This document shows, in pieces, positions 30,211 through 38,647 of a DNA stretch of 64,000 bases. The DNA lies in contig NZ_CP109131.1 of NCBI RefSeq assembly GCF_035917995.1, positions 5,146,001-5,210,000 on the forward strand, written 5' to 3'. How positions within the stretch are numbered: the first letter of the stretch is position 1; each line of letters begins with the position of its first letter. The notes under the pieces were generated by a model that saw only the letters and a program-made list of their open reading frames with translations, was not told the origin of the DNA and searched no databases. The position numbers and the translations under genes are program-made. The stretch is from Streptosporangium sp. NBC_01755. GTDB lineage: Bacteria > Actinomycetota > Actinomycetes > Streptosporangiales > Streptosporangiaceae.

Positions 30211-30948
30211 GTGGATTCGGTACCGGCTTGCGTGCTTGTCTTGTGGGATGTCGACCATACTCTGATCGAGAACGCAGGCGTCAGCAAGGAGACCTACGCG
30301 GCCGCGTTCGAGTTGCTGACCGGCCGGCCTGCCGAGCACCGTGCCCGAACAGATGGCCGGACCGATCCGGAGATCATGCGCGATCTTCTGGAGCGGCATG
30401 ACGTGCAGGTCACGCCGGCGCATCTGGCCCGGTTCCCGGAGGTGTTGACCTGTGCCCTGGCCGCGAGACGAGACCGGCTGCGTCAACGTGGCCACGCGTT
30501 GCCGGGCGCGCGGGAGGCGATCGCCGCGCTGGGCCAGATGCCCGGGGTCATCCAATCCGTGCTGACCGGGAACGTGCAGCCCAACGCGTTCACCAAAGTG
30601 GAGGTGTTCAATCTACACGGTGGGCTGGATTTCGAGGTGGGTGGATATGGGTCTGATGACCTGGTCCGGGCCCACCTGGTGGAGGTGGCCCGCAACCGGG
30701 CCAGGGCCAAGTACCAGGTCATGCTCGACGCGTCGAGCACGGTGCTGATCGGCGACACCATCCGCGACATCCAAGCCGCCCGCCGCGGCGGAGCTGTCGC
30801 CATCGGGGTGGCTTCTGGGCCGAATACCGTGGCCGAACTGCTCGCGGAGGGGGCGGATGTGGCGCTGGCGGATCTGGCCGACACCGCCGCCGTGGTGAAG
30901 GCGGTCACCGATGTTCAGGCTCAGATTTCGGCGCACCTGAAGGCCTGA
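30211..30948 (+). CDS. HAD-superfamily phosphatase
   Basis: 245 residues. The nucleophile motif is LWDVDHTLIE (Asp13, acid/base Asp15). Motif II is SVLTGN and motif IV IGDTIRDIQAAR. It belongs to the phosphoglycolate-phosphatase-like group with an alpha-helical cap; the substrate is unknown. Its 3' end overlaps by 44 bp the end of the convergent DUF5919 regulator gene. Confidence 0.88.
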   Translation: MDSVPACVLVLWDVDHTLIENAGVSKETYAAAFELLTGRPAEHRARTDGRTDPEIMRDLLERHDVQVTPAHLARFPEVLTCALAARRDRLRQRGHALPGAREAIAALGQMPGVIQSVLTGNVQPNAFTKVEVFNLHGGLDFEVGGYGSDDLVRAHLVEVARNRARAKYQVMLDASSTVLIGDTIRDIQAARRGGAVAIGVASGPNTVAELLAEGADVALADLADTAAVVKAVTDVQAQISAHLKA

Positions 30949-31726
30949 TGCTCTCCTCGATCAAGATCTGCCGCTGCTGGTAGAAGTTCGACTCCTGGAT
31001 CGGATAGGCACTCTCCCAGACGCGCTCGAAGCTGCGCAGGTAAGTGTCGAAGAAGTCACCGCCGTCGACACGCCGCAGGTGCAAGATCGGCGCGATGTAG
31101 CCGTAGGTCCCGTAAATGTGCTGGTTGACCAGCATCTCCTCGTCATAGCGGAAGATCGAATTGTACAAAGAGGTGCGGTGGAGACGGAACTGGATGCCGG
31201 GGGCCTGCGACAGCGGGCTGTAGTAGGCCAGAGCCATCCGGATCCGCGCGGGGATCGCGTCATACAGGCGTTCCTCCACGCCGCGGAGTGTCATCTCCGG
31301 ACAGTCGGGATCGCCCATCATGATGCGCACGCTCACTCCTGCGGCTGCCTTGTCTTTGAGGACCGTGATGGAGTCGGGGTTGTCCTCGGGCAGGAACAGG
31401 CTGGCGTTGGCGAACAGCCATACCTGGCTGCGCGCCTGGGTGAGCAGATCCAGCCACATCTGGCGGGGAGTGTCGGAGCGATGCGGATATAGCCGAACAA
31501 TCTCCGATTCCGCCGCCGCGGTCGGCTCGATGGCAAGCTCGGGCCATAGCCAGGCGAGGGGGACGTTCAGGGTTTGCGCGGCGCGGTGAGCGGTCGCCCG
31601 GCGGGGGGTGATGTTCTTGGTGATCCACCGCTGCACGCTTTTGGTGTCCAGGCCGAGGTGGGCGGCGAGAGAGGCCTCGGTGTAGGGGCTGGACAGCAGC
31701 GTGTTGCGCAGGCGCTCATTGACCAT
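30905..31726 (-). CDS. HTH regulator with DUF5919 (PLD-like) sensor domain
   Basis: 273 residues. The N-terminal helix-turn-helix (residues about 10-60: EASLAAHLGLDTKSVQRWI, ATAHRAAQTLNVPLAWLW) precedes a DUF5919 domain. The latter carries sequences reminiscent of a degenerate phospholipase-D fold (VRIMMGDPDCPEM, then FRLHRTSLYNSIFRYDEEM in place of HxKxxxxD), so it may be a ligand sensor rather than an enzyme. It is divergent from the small ORFs at 31880, which it may control. Confidence 0.85.
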   Translation of the reverse strand: MVNERLRNTLLSSPYTEASLAAHLGLDTKSVQRWITKNITPRRATAHRAAQTLNVPLAWLWPELAIEPTAAAESEIVRLYPHRSDTPRQMWLDLLTQARSQVWLFANASLFLPEDNPDSITVLKDKAAAGVSVRIMMGDPDCPEMTLRGVEERLYDAIPARIRMALAYYSPLSQAPGIQFRLHRTSLYNSIFRYDEEMLVNQHIYGTYGYIAPILHLRRVDGGDFFDTYLRSFERVWESAYPIQESNFYQQRQILIEESIRPSGAPKSEPEHR

Positions 31727-31879
31727 GAGGCGATCCCCTCAGGGGCGTTGGGGGACGTTTGGCGGTCTCACGTTACGCCTCGCAACGTCTCGGCTACAAG
31801 GTGGCCGCGTCCGTCCTGTCCGCGTTCCACTGGTCGAAGCGGCGACGTGCGCCGTAGGGCAAGCCAGGAGGAGCATCCG
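31727..31879. promoter_or_regulatory. Divergent promoter region between DUF5919 regulator and small-ORF operon
   Basis: 153 bp carrying two short repeats of ACGTT/AACGT orientation (around 31782-31805: CGTTACGCCTCGCAACGT) that form a dyad with 9-base spacing. A candidate operator for the DUF5919 protein. No -10/-35 hexamers stand out. Confidence 0.35.
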
Positions 31880-32041
31880 ATGACGTGCGTAGAGGCGACG
31901 GGCGAGGCCCTGGGGGAGTTTCCGGGCTGGCACCTGGAGCGGGTGGGCGACCAATGGCGAGCCACGCACGGGGAGGGATGCGTTGAGGCGCCGACGATGG
32001 TCGCATTGCGCGACCAGTTGCGGTTGGAAGCGGCTCGATGA
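31880..32041 (+). CDS. 53-aa small protein (aromatic/Trp-containing)
   Basis: ATG 31880 preceded by a strong AGGAGGAG (31866-31873). The protein contains EFPGWHLERVGDQWRATH and a C-terminal helix TMVALRDQLRLEAAR. It resembles small conserved actinobacterial proteins that carry a FPGWH..WRA motif and are found next to XRE regulators. Function unknown. Its stop overlaps the next small ORF (ATGA). Confidence 0.7.
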   Translation: MTCVEATGEALGEFPGWHLERVGDQWRATHGEGCVEAPTMVALRDQLRLEAAR

Positions 32042-32193
32042 CCCGGCACCCGACTGATCCGCTCACGGCTGAGCAGGTCGCACAAGACCTCGCCGACGCC
32101 CTGGCCCGGCTGAACACCCCCGACCGCGAACATCACCCCCGTACTGCGATGTCGGCCTCCTCCGCAAGGATGAAGGGAGCCTTGAGCCCATGA
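32038..32193 (+). CDS. 51-aa peptide ORF coupled to radical SAM gene; possible precursor peptide
   Basis: ATG 32038 overlaps the stop of the 53-aa ORF, and its own stop (32191-32193) overlaps the radical SAM ATG at 32190, so translation is coupled on both sides. The N-terminal half, LTAEQVAQDLADALARLN, resembles an amphipathic leader helix. The C-terminal half, TPDREHHPRTAMSASSARMK, could be a core. A RiPP precursor is a hypothesis only, because no Cys/Thr-rich core or known leader motif is seen. Confidence 0.5.
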   Translation: MTRHPTDPLTAEQVAQDLADALARLNTPDREHHPRTAMSASSARMKGALSP

Positions 32194-33504
32194 CGACCAA
32201 ACGGGCCGAGCAGGTGGCCTGCACTACCGCGGCGATCGATTCCGCCCTGCTGGACCGCGTCCGCCCCGAGGTATTCACCGTTGCCTCGGGGCGGACGCGC
32301 CCGAGAAGGATCATGCTGCCGGAGCTGCTTCAGACATCGCCGTATCTCACCCATGTCGCGCCGGGCGCCGATCCACCGGTCATCTACCTGACCGACACCT
32401 TCGGTCCGACGTTCCCCCAGGGTGATCCTCCGGCGGCTGACGTGGTGTTCGGGATCGTCGGGCTCGACCGTCAAATCGTGTGGCAGAGCGACCGCCGGGT
32501 GCTGGAGATGCTCACGGCGTGCGCGCAGGAGCCCTGCAGTGTTCAGCATCTGGTGGGGCGATTCGGTGCCGATCGGGTCGGCGCGGCCGTCGACCGCACC
32601 TGGCTGCAGACACCCGACGATCTTTGCCGGGAGTACCGGCTGGTGTCGGGGGAGATCGAGGTTACCGCCCACTGCAACTGGGGCTGTCGCTTCTGTCCCG
32701 TCGCCACCGACCCGAAGCCTCGCCAGACCATGCCGATGGACCTTTTCGAGGAGATCATCGCGAAACTCGCCGAGGTCGCAACGATCGACTACGTGACTTT
32801 CCAGTTCTTCAACGAACCCACCCTGGACAAGTACTTCACCGACCGCCTCGCTGTGCTGGCGCAGTACACTCCAGCTCGCGCTCTACACCAACGCCTCAGG
32901 ACTCACCCAAGACAAGATCGACGCGCTGAGCCGTCACGGCGTTCTTCGCCACCTCATTGTCAACCTGCCCAGCACCGACCCGCGGGAGTTCGCAGAGCTG
33001 ACCGGCTCGCGCAGCTACCCGCACACCGTGCAGAACCTGGAGCGGGCGATCCGCGCCGGATTCCGCGTCCAGATCGTCGTGAACGGCGTCGGTGAGCGCC
33101 TGGTGCGCAACCTCGCCGGGGTGGCCCGCCGGTACGAGCCGCTCGGGGTGGAGATCTATCCGAGCCTGACGTGCGACCGGGTGGGCGAGGTGGGGGCGGA
33201 GTACTTCCGGGACGTGCGGGTGGACGGGCGGCTCACCGGATGCGGGTGGCCAGTCCAGCACGCCAACGTCAGCGTTCGCGGTGACCTGTTCCTGTGCTGC
33301 AACGACTACTACCAGCGGGAGGTGTTCGGGAACATCCGCGACGGCTCGGTCGACGACCTCATGACCAGCGACATCGCGGTGCGCCTGCGGCGGCGTGTGT
33401 TCGGGGTGGCCGAGGCGGCCGACGATTTTCTGTGCCGGCGCTGTCATAACCAGAAGCTTGACTTTCCCGGCCGGGACTTCCGGCCCATCGCGACCTTCGG
33501 ATGA
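32190..33504 (+). pseudogene. Radical SAM/SPASM-type enzyme, frameshifted
   Basis: The first part (32190 to about 32865) encodes an N-terminal domain and the radical SAM cluster AHCNWGCRFCPVAT (CxxxCxxC). From about 32870 the homologous reading continues in the +1 frame: LALYTNASGL, LERAIRAGFRVQIVVNG, then a SPASM-like region GCGWPVQHANVSVRGDLFLC with CND and CRRCH to 33504. Together about 437 codons. One frame change near 32860-32875 separates the halves. Decay, sequencing error, or a programmed shift are the alternatives; neighbouring genes suffered similar damage, which favours decay. Confidence 0.8.
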
Positions 33505-33512
33505 GGGGGACC

Positions 33513-34397
33513 ATGTCGCAGCCAGTGAGGATTTGGTACGTCGCCGCCCAGCGGCTGTGCAACTTCGACTGCCCGTACTGCGTGTCCGTCGGGTCCTGGG
33601 CCAAGAGCCGCAGGTATGACTGGAAGGACCCTGGTGACCGTGACACGTTCACCTCCATCACGGGCTGGCTGGGGTCGCGGCCCTTCGAGGTCGAGGTGCG
33701 TCTAGGTAGCCTGGGCGAGCCTTTCGCCTCGCCGTTCTTCCTCAAGAGGGCGGGCTGGCTCACCCGGCAGCCGGGTGTGCGGTACGTGGAACTGCTGTCC
33801 AACGCCTGCCTGCTGAAGCAGCGGCTGCCGACGATCGAATCCATGGCCAACCTCGGGAAGCTGTCGCTCTGGCTCACCTGGCACGACAGTCAGATGAGCC
33901 TGGAGAAGTTCATCTGCGCCGCACGCTTCGCGCAAGAGGAGTACGGCTGCTTCGTCGTGGTGAACGCCCTGCTGTTCGACGATAGCGAGACGGTCAAACG
34001 GGTGAAGAGCGCAGCGCTGGAGGCGGGGCTGCGGTTCAACGTCGACCTCGGCTACGACCCCTTCGCCCCGTCGAAGGCCTTTGAGCACACCGGCGACGCC
34101 GCTGCCGCGGTTCCGCTGATGCGGACCGCCGACGCGCTGAGCACGGTGGTCGCCTGTGGCGGAGACGGCGCGCTCACCGAGGTCGCCCTGATGGGCCTGA
34201 CCTCCCCGCTGGGCCGGCCTGCCGGGCCGGCCACGACTACCTGTTCATCGACATCCATGGCCAGACCTACCGGTGTTCGAGGTACGCGGTCTTGGACCGG
34301 CATTCCTACGGCAACGTCTTGGACCCGGGGTTCGAGCTGAGCCTGCGCCCTGAGCGGTGGGCACTGTGCGAGGCGGCCAGCGGCTGCTGCAACAAAG
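33513..34397 (+). pseudogene. Second radical SAM enzyme, frameshifted near C-terminus
   Basis: ATG 33513 (GAGGGGGA upstream) begins with IWYVAAQRLCNFDCPYC, the CxxxCxxC cluster. About 234 codons follow in one frame to about 34210. The SPASM auxiliary-cluster motif then appears in another frame: PACRAGHDYLFIDIHGQTYRC, and finally ALCEAASGCC. A single base is missing around 34210-34220. The radical SAM core itself is intact. The protein is probably non-functional as encoded. Confidence 0.78.
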
Positions 34398-35273
34398 TGG
34401 CGCGGCGGCACCCACATCCTGCTGGACAACACGGTGACGATCCTCGGGCGCGACGGTGGCATCCTCGCGGCCCATTCGCTGTACGACGCGCTCACCTCCC
34501 ACCACACCCCGCGCTCGCTAATCGAGGACGAGATCGGGCGTCGCAGAGCGAATTCGCCGAACCTCGACGCGGCACGCTCCTGCATGCCGAACCGGTCGAG
34601 CGGCCATCACCGGGGACGAGAGGTCTCCCGGTTGCTGCGAGACCTACCCGGCTCGCCCAGCGACGTTCTGCACGCCAACACGGTCGAGATCCTCGATGCC
34701 CATCCTGGCGGGGTATGGAGTCAGGGCGATGTGCTGGTCTCCTTGCGGGAACTCAACATGATCGCGGTGCTGGACCTGGCAGCCCGGTCGGTGCGGTGGT
34801 TTTGGGGGCCGGGTGAGCTCTCAGGCCAACACCAGCCCTCCGCCCTGCCCGGCGGCACCGTGCTCGTCTTCGACAACGGTCACGCCGTAGGCCGCTCCCG
34901 CGTGCTGGAGATCGACCCCAGCAGCGACGCGATCGTGTGGCAGTACACGGCCGACCCGCCGCAAGACCTGTTCTGCGCGATGGCCGGCGGCTGCGAACGA
35001 CTCCCGGGCGGCAACATACTGATCAGCGACGCCCAAGCCGGACGGGCCATCGAGGTGACCCGCGACCGGCGAACCGTATGGGCCGTCCAGATCCGCACCA
35101 CCCGATCGTCGACCACCGCCTCCCGCGCGGAGCTCTACCGGATCTCAGCGGTACCCGCCCCGGCCGCCGCGACCCTGCGCGGTGGCGACGAACCAGCACG
35201 GCGCCTGGCCAGCGCACGGGTGCGGTGCGAACTCAGCGACGATGTCCACCTCGATCTCAGGAGCGTCCCGTGA
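34398..35273 (+). pseudogene. Arylsulfotransferase-like (ASST) beta-propeller protein, 5'-truncated
   Basis: About 291 codons recognisable by ASST/PQQ-like repeats: HANTVEIL, GDVLVSLRELNMIAVLDLAA, WGPGELSGQHQPSALPGG, TVLVFDNGHAVGRSRVLEID, and GGCERLPGGNILISDAQAGR. No credible start precedes; a frame change near 34390 joins it to the radical SAM tail, so the 5' end is missing or shifted. The stop overlaps the GTG of the glycosyltransferase fragment (35270), showing original coupling. ASST enzymes transfer sulfate between phenolic groups, and the active His is not certain here. Confidence 0.65.
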
Positions 35274-35465
35274 TCAGCGTGATCATCCCCACGGCTGACC
35301 GTCCGGGTCCGCTGCACCGGGCGCTACGCAGCCTGTCGCGCCAGAGGTTGCGCGACTTCGAGGTCATCGTCGTACGCGACGGTGGTCGATCACCGCGATC
35401 GGTCGTGGACAGCTGGAGGCACGACCTGCGGCTGACGCTGCTCAACGTCGACCCCCGCCAGCTTC
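35270..35465 (+). pseudogene. GT2 glycosyltransferase, N-terminal fragment
   Basis: GTG 35270 starts ISVIIPTADRPGPLHRALRS, then DFEVIVVRDGG, the GT-A nucleotide-binding start of family 2 glycosyltransferases. After about 65 codons the frame loses similarity and joins out of frame to a methyltransferase gene. The catalytic C-terminal part is deleted. Confidence 0.7.
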
Positions 35466-36123
35466 ACGCTCGCCCGCGCTCGCCTGAGCGCGGCAGCGGC
35501 CTACGACGGCTTCGCCGAGACCTTCGCCGACGAAGCAGCCGGCAGCGCCTACAACGCCCTCTACGACCGGCCCACCGTCCTCGATCTCATCGGCGACGTC
35601 GACGGTCGGCGCGTCCTGGACGCCGGATGCGGGCCCGGTCTGTATCTGACCGAGCTCATCGCGCGCGGTGCCGACGCCATCGGGTTCGACCAAAGCGCAG
35701 ACATGGTCCGACACGCCCGCAGGCGCCTCGGCCCCGCCGTGCCCGTGCGCCGGCACGACCTCGACGAACCCCTTGACTGGCTGCCCGACGCCACCATCGA
35801 CCTCATCCTCGCGACGCTGGTCATCCACTACGTCCACGACCGCGTCGCCGCCCTGCGCGAACTCCATCGCGTCCTACGCCCGCAGGGACGACTCGTCCTG
35901 TCCACCAGCCACCCGGCTGCCGACTGGCTCGCCGACGGCGGCAGCTACTTCGACGCCCGGCACGTCGACGAGACCTGGTCCTGCGGCTTGCTCCACAGAT
36001 ACTGGCGGCAACCCCTCCAGTACTGGGTCGAGGAGTTCACCGCCGCAGACTTCACCATCGAACACCTGGTGGAACACCGGCCCGTACCGGAAATGGCCCA
36101 CCGGTACCCGGCCGAATACGCCA
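35466..36123 (+). pseudogene. SAM-dependent methyltransferase lacking start codon
   Basis: From YDGFAETFADEAAG the frame has class I methyltransferase motif I RVLDAGCGPGLYLTELIARG, then FDQSADMVRHAR, DLILATLVIHYVHDR and LHRVLRPQGRLVLSTSHP. About 210 codons. There is no good start codon in frame (one at 35703 is after motif I), because the upstream junction with the glycosyltransferase removed it. The C-terminus ends by fusion into the next fragment. Confidence 0.75.
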
Positions 36124-36456
36124 AATTTCCAGGACCGGTTATGGCGCCCGAACCTGGAACCGCTCGCCGATCTCGCACACATCCGAGTCATCCGCTGCAG
36201 GGTCCCCGCAGCGATCGCCCACGCTCGGATCGCCCAACGCGCCGAGCACGGCAACCACCGAGCGGCGCACGCTGATCAAGACCTACTCGAAGCGATCGCG
36301 GCAGGGCAACACTCACTCGAGTCCTTCGTGCCGATCTCGCTGGACGTCCCAACACTGATGGTCGACACCGCGAACGGCTACAGCCCCGGTATCCAGCACA
36401 TCGCGGCCTTTGTCGGGACACCCGCACAGAACGGTTCCCCGGCCAACGCAAGATGA
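36124..36456 (+). pseudogene. P-loop kinase (AAA-like), C-terminal fragment
   Basis: In the +1 frame relative to the methyltransferase, from FQDRLWRPNLEPLADLA to stop at 36456, the sequence contains RVIRCRVPAAIAHARIAQRA and SFVPISLDVPTLMVDTANGY. It resembles the C-terminal half of small P-loop kinases in actinobacteria. The Walker A part is missing, so this is a fragment created by deletion. Confidence 0.55.
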
Positions 36457-36548
36457 CCTCGATGACTCAGCAGGTGCAGCAATAGGCCCCCGCACGCCGG
36501 TTGGCTGAGATCGGCCGACCAAAGCCACCAACACGCGAGGGCTGACCT

Positions 36549-36734
36549 GTGCGAACCCTGGCCTGGGTGGGTAAGGAGGAAAAGGCATTGAAACGGCTTG
36601 TTGTGGCCGAAAAAGTCGCGCCTGAGATGACGTACTTCCATCCCACTGCCAGAAGTACTGCCAGGCAACTCTTCGCCCACTATCGAACCGTCCCCGAATC
36701 CCTGCGGCGGCTCGAAAACAGAATGGCACTCTAG
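36549..36734 (+). pseudogene. XRE/TPR regulator, C-terminal fragment
   Basis: 61 codons: KALKRLVVAEKVAPEMTYFH, PTARSTARQLFAHYRTVPES, LRRLENRMAL. They align without gaps to the last 57 residues of the XRE/TPR regulator at 28787-30007 (KRMINAERVAPQMTRFHPSA, VHRRIPEPLRALQGRM). The HTH and most TPRs are gone. A paralogue remnant that brackets the damaged cluster. Confidence 0.8.
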
Positions 36735-36795
36735 GGAATTATCGCGGAGAGATCTTTCACTGAAAAAGTGAAAGTCAGCCCTCTTGGCAATTCAT

Positions 36796-36856
36796 AAGGT
36801 CGGAAGCGGCGCGAATGGCAAGGCATTCGCGGTCCGAATCTGATGGTTCCGACCTT
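36796..36856 (+). promoter_or_regulatory. Nested inverted-repeat leader before the 36866 gene
   Basis: Outer arms 36796-36805 and 36847-36856 (10 bp, perfect) enclose inner arms 36810-36817 and 36824-36831 (8 bp, perfect). The ribosome site GGAGGG follows the outer stem at once and ATG is at 36866. This could be an RNA leader or a pair of operators. A separate AT-rich 8-bp hairpin (36759-36780 region, CTTTCACT..AGTGAAAG) lies just upstream and may end the previous transcript. Confidence 0.5.
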
Positions 36857-36865
36857 GGAGGGTAA

Positions 36866-37410
36866 ATGGCGAAGCGCGTGGTTTCGTCGGTTTTTTCTGA
36901 GGTGGTCGATGAGGCTACGGCGGAAAGTCATGACAGGGCGCTGGCGGTCGTGCAGCTACTGCTGATCGAGCGGGGGATCCGTCATGTTCCCGCCGGCCAT
37001 ATCCCGGGGCCAGGCATGATCATGCTTCTATCGGTCACGCTGAGGTTATGCATGCCAGGGGATATGGAGCGCTCCGTCCATATGTCGTGCCCACGACCTT
37101 GGAGGAGCTCGTCGGGCCGGTCGACGGTGTGGTCATGCTGCCCAGGCATCTCGACTGGGGGCCGAAGCGCGGTTACCACCTGGATCAGCTCGCCGATGCG
37201 CGCCTGCTGTACATGCGGGTGATCCGGGAAAGCGCGACTCCTGCGGATCTACGGCAGTTCCTCAACGCCGCGATGCTGCGCAGACTGTGGCCGGAGGTGG
37301 TGCTACCGCCGCCCGTCCGCGTTCTCTGGGGCGCTCGCTTTCCCGAACTCCAGCGTCAAGCCGCAGTGCCTAGAGCCCTCTCGCCGACTGGCGCATCTGA
37401 GCGCGTTTGA
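36866..37410 (+). pseudogene. Hypothetical protein, frameshifted
   Basis: ATG 36866 starts MAKRVVSSVFSEVVDEATAE and reads to about residue 50 (GIRHVPAGHIPG). Coherent coding then continues in the adjacent frame (SIGHAEVMHARGYGALRPYV, VPTTLEELVGPVDGVVMLPR, then YHLDQLADARLLYMRVIR) to 37410. I do not recognise the family. One base was lost near 37000-37040. It is the tenth kilobase of accessory sequence with this kind of damage. Confidence 0.55.
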
Positions 37411-37504
37411 GCCCCCGCTAGCCCGAATCAGGTACCCGGCGGTCTCACTGGTCGCGGGGGCAGACCAGCACGACGGTGGTCTGGGCTACCCCCGGTGCGA
37501 GAGA

Positions 37505-38125
37505 CTACTTCTGCAGGGACTTCTTGTAGGCGGCGGCAGCAGCCTTGATCGCACTGCTGGCGGTGCCGGGGTCAAACATGCTGTGGACGGTGATCTGCAT
37601 GTCGGGGCGATTGCTGTACGGCCATTCCCCACCCTTGTCGCGGTCCCACAGGCGCAGGCTCTGCTGGTCTTCGCAGTGGTCGAGGAGGCGCTCACAGCCA
37701 CCCGCGACGACTTTCCAGTTGTGGAACTTGGCGCCACAGGCGGGCCGCTCGGTGAAGACCCAGTCGATGACGTAGTAGCGGGGCCAGGTTTCCGCTTCCC
37801 GCAGCGCCACGAATTCCTGGTTGTGCTGGTAGAGCTGATACTCCGAATGGCTGGTGTTGAGGGTGATGGTCTTCCCGCGGATGCCGACGTCCTGCTTGAA
37901 CGCCACGCCCAGGCTGGGCACGGTGATGAGCCGGTCCGGGTACTCGGCGGGAGACAACCAGTCCGTGACGGTGCCCTGGTCGTCTATGTCGCGCCGCCGG
38001 GTCAGGTGGAACGTCGCGATGTTCTGGCCCGGCGTGATGTGCGGATTCTCGATGCGGTACTTGGCGGTGGGAACCGAGTACGGGTTGGTGCCGTACTGGT
38101 CCGGGCTGATGACAGCTTTGATCAT
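37505..38125 (-). CDS. Putative zinc-dependent nucleic acid/nucleotide deaminase-fold protein
   Basis: 206 residues. Metal-site pattern of the cytidine-deaminase superfamily: His93-Ser-Glu95 (SHSEYQLYQ), then FTERPAC with Cys130 and a second cysteine at 144 (AGGCERLL). HxE plus PxC..C is the superfamily hallmark, and this arrangement recalls bacterial toxin deaminases. No signal peptide, immunity gene or trafficking domain is visible next to it. The function is inference from motifs; 0-1 known relatives were checked from memory only. Confidence 0.5.
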   Translation of the reverse strand: MIKAVISPDQYGTNPYSVPTAKYRIENPHITPGQNIATFHLTRRRDIDDQGTVTDWLSPAEYPDRLITVPSLGVAFKQDVGIRGKTITLNTSHSEYQLYQHNQEFVALREAETWPRYYVIDWVFTERPACGAKFHNWKVVAGGCERLLDHCEDQQSLRLWDRDKGGEWPYSNRPDMQITVHSMFDPGTASSAIKAAAAAYKKSLQK

Positions 38126-38290
38126 TGAGGCCGCTCCCGTGATTGTTCCGGCACAGACCCTGAACGGTACGACTTGGTATCGGCGCTGTCGAGGTTACAT
38201 TCTGGCTCTCGCCTCGTACCGGGGGCGTCCGGAATACGGGAGAAAGATACCGCGGCCGGGCCTCACCTAGATCCGAACCTCAAACAGCTC

Positions 38291-38539
38291 CTAGTGCGAT
38301 GTTCCTCGTAGCCGGCGTCGGGCCACCCCGCCCATGCTGCCGCCGTGGAAGGCGATGGACAGGTCGCCGTGGCGCTGCACGCCCCAGCCGATCCCGTAGC
38401 CGTCGGCACCGGGCCACGGCGCGGTGGGACGGTGGCCGGCGGCGAGTGCCTCGGCGGGCAGGGCGCTCGTGCCGCCCGCGTGCGCGAGCCCGAAACGGAG
38501 AAGGTCAGGGCGGTGTCGGCGACCTCGATGCCGCTCCAC
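38291..38539 (-). pseudogene. Serine hydrolase (beta-lactamase family) C-terminal fragment
   Basis: About 60 recognisable codons: DLLRFGLAHAGGTSALPAEA, HRPTAPWPGADGYGIGWGV, GDLSIAFHGGSMGG. This matches the C-terminal part of class C beta-lactamase-like serine hydrolases. The SxxK active site and most of the domain are missing on the 5' side, and the 3' end diverges after GGVARRRL. Confidence 0.55.
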
Positions 38540-38647
38540 GAGGCCGCAGGGCCGTTAACCCTGGCCTTTAAATGGTCAACTCCTCCGTGTCGGGTGGGTG
38601 GGCCGCTCTACTATCTGGCTCCCAGGGGTTCGGGGACGGGGGAGCCG

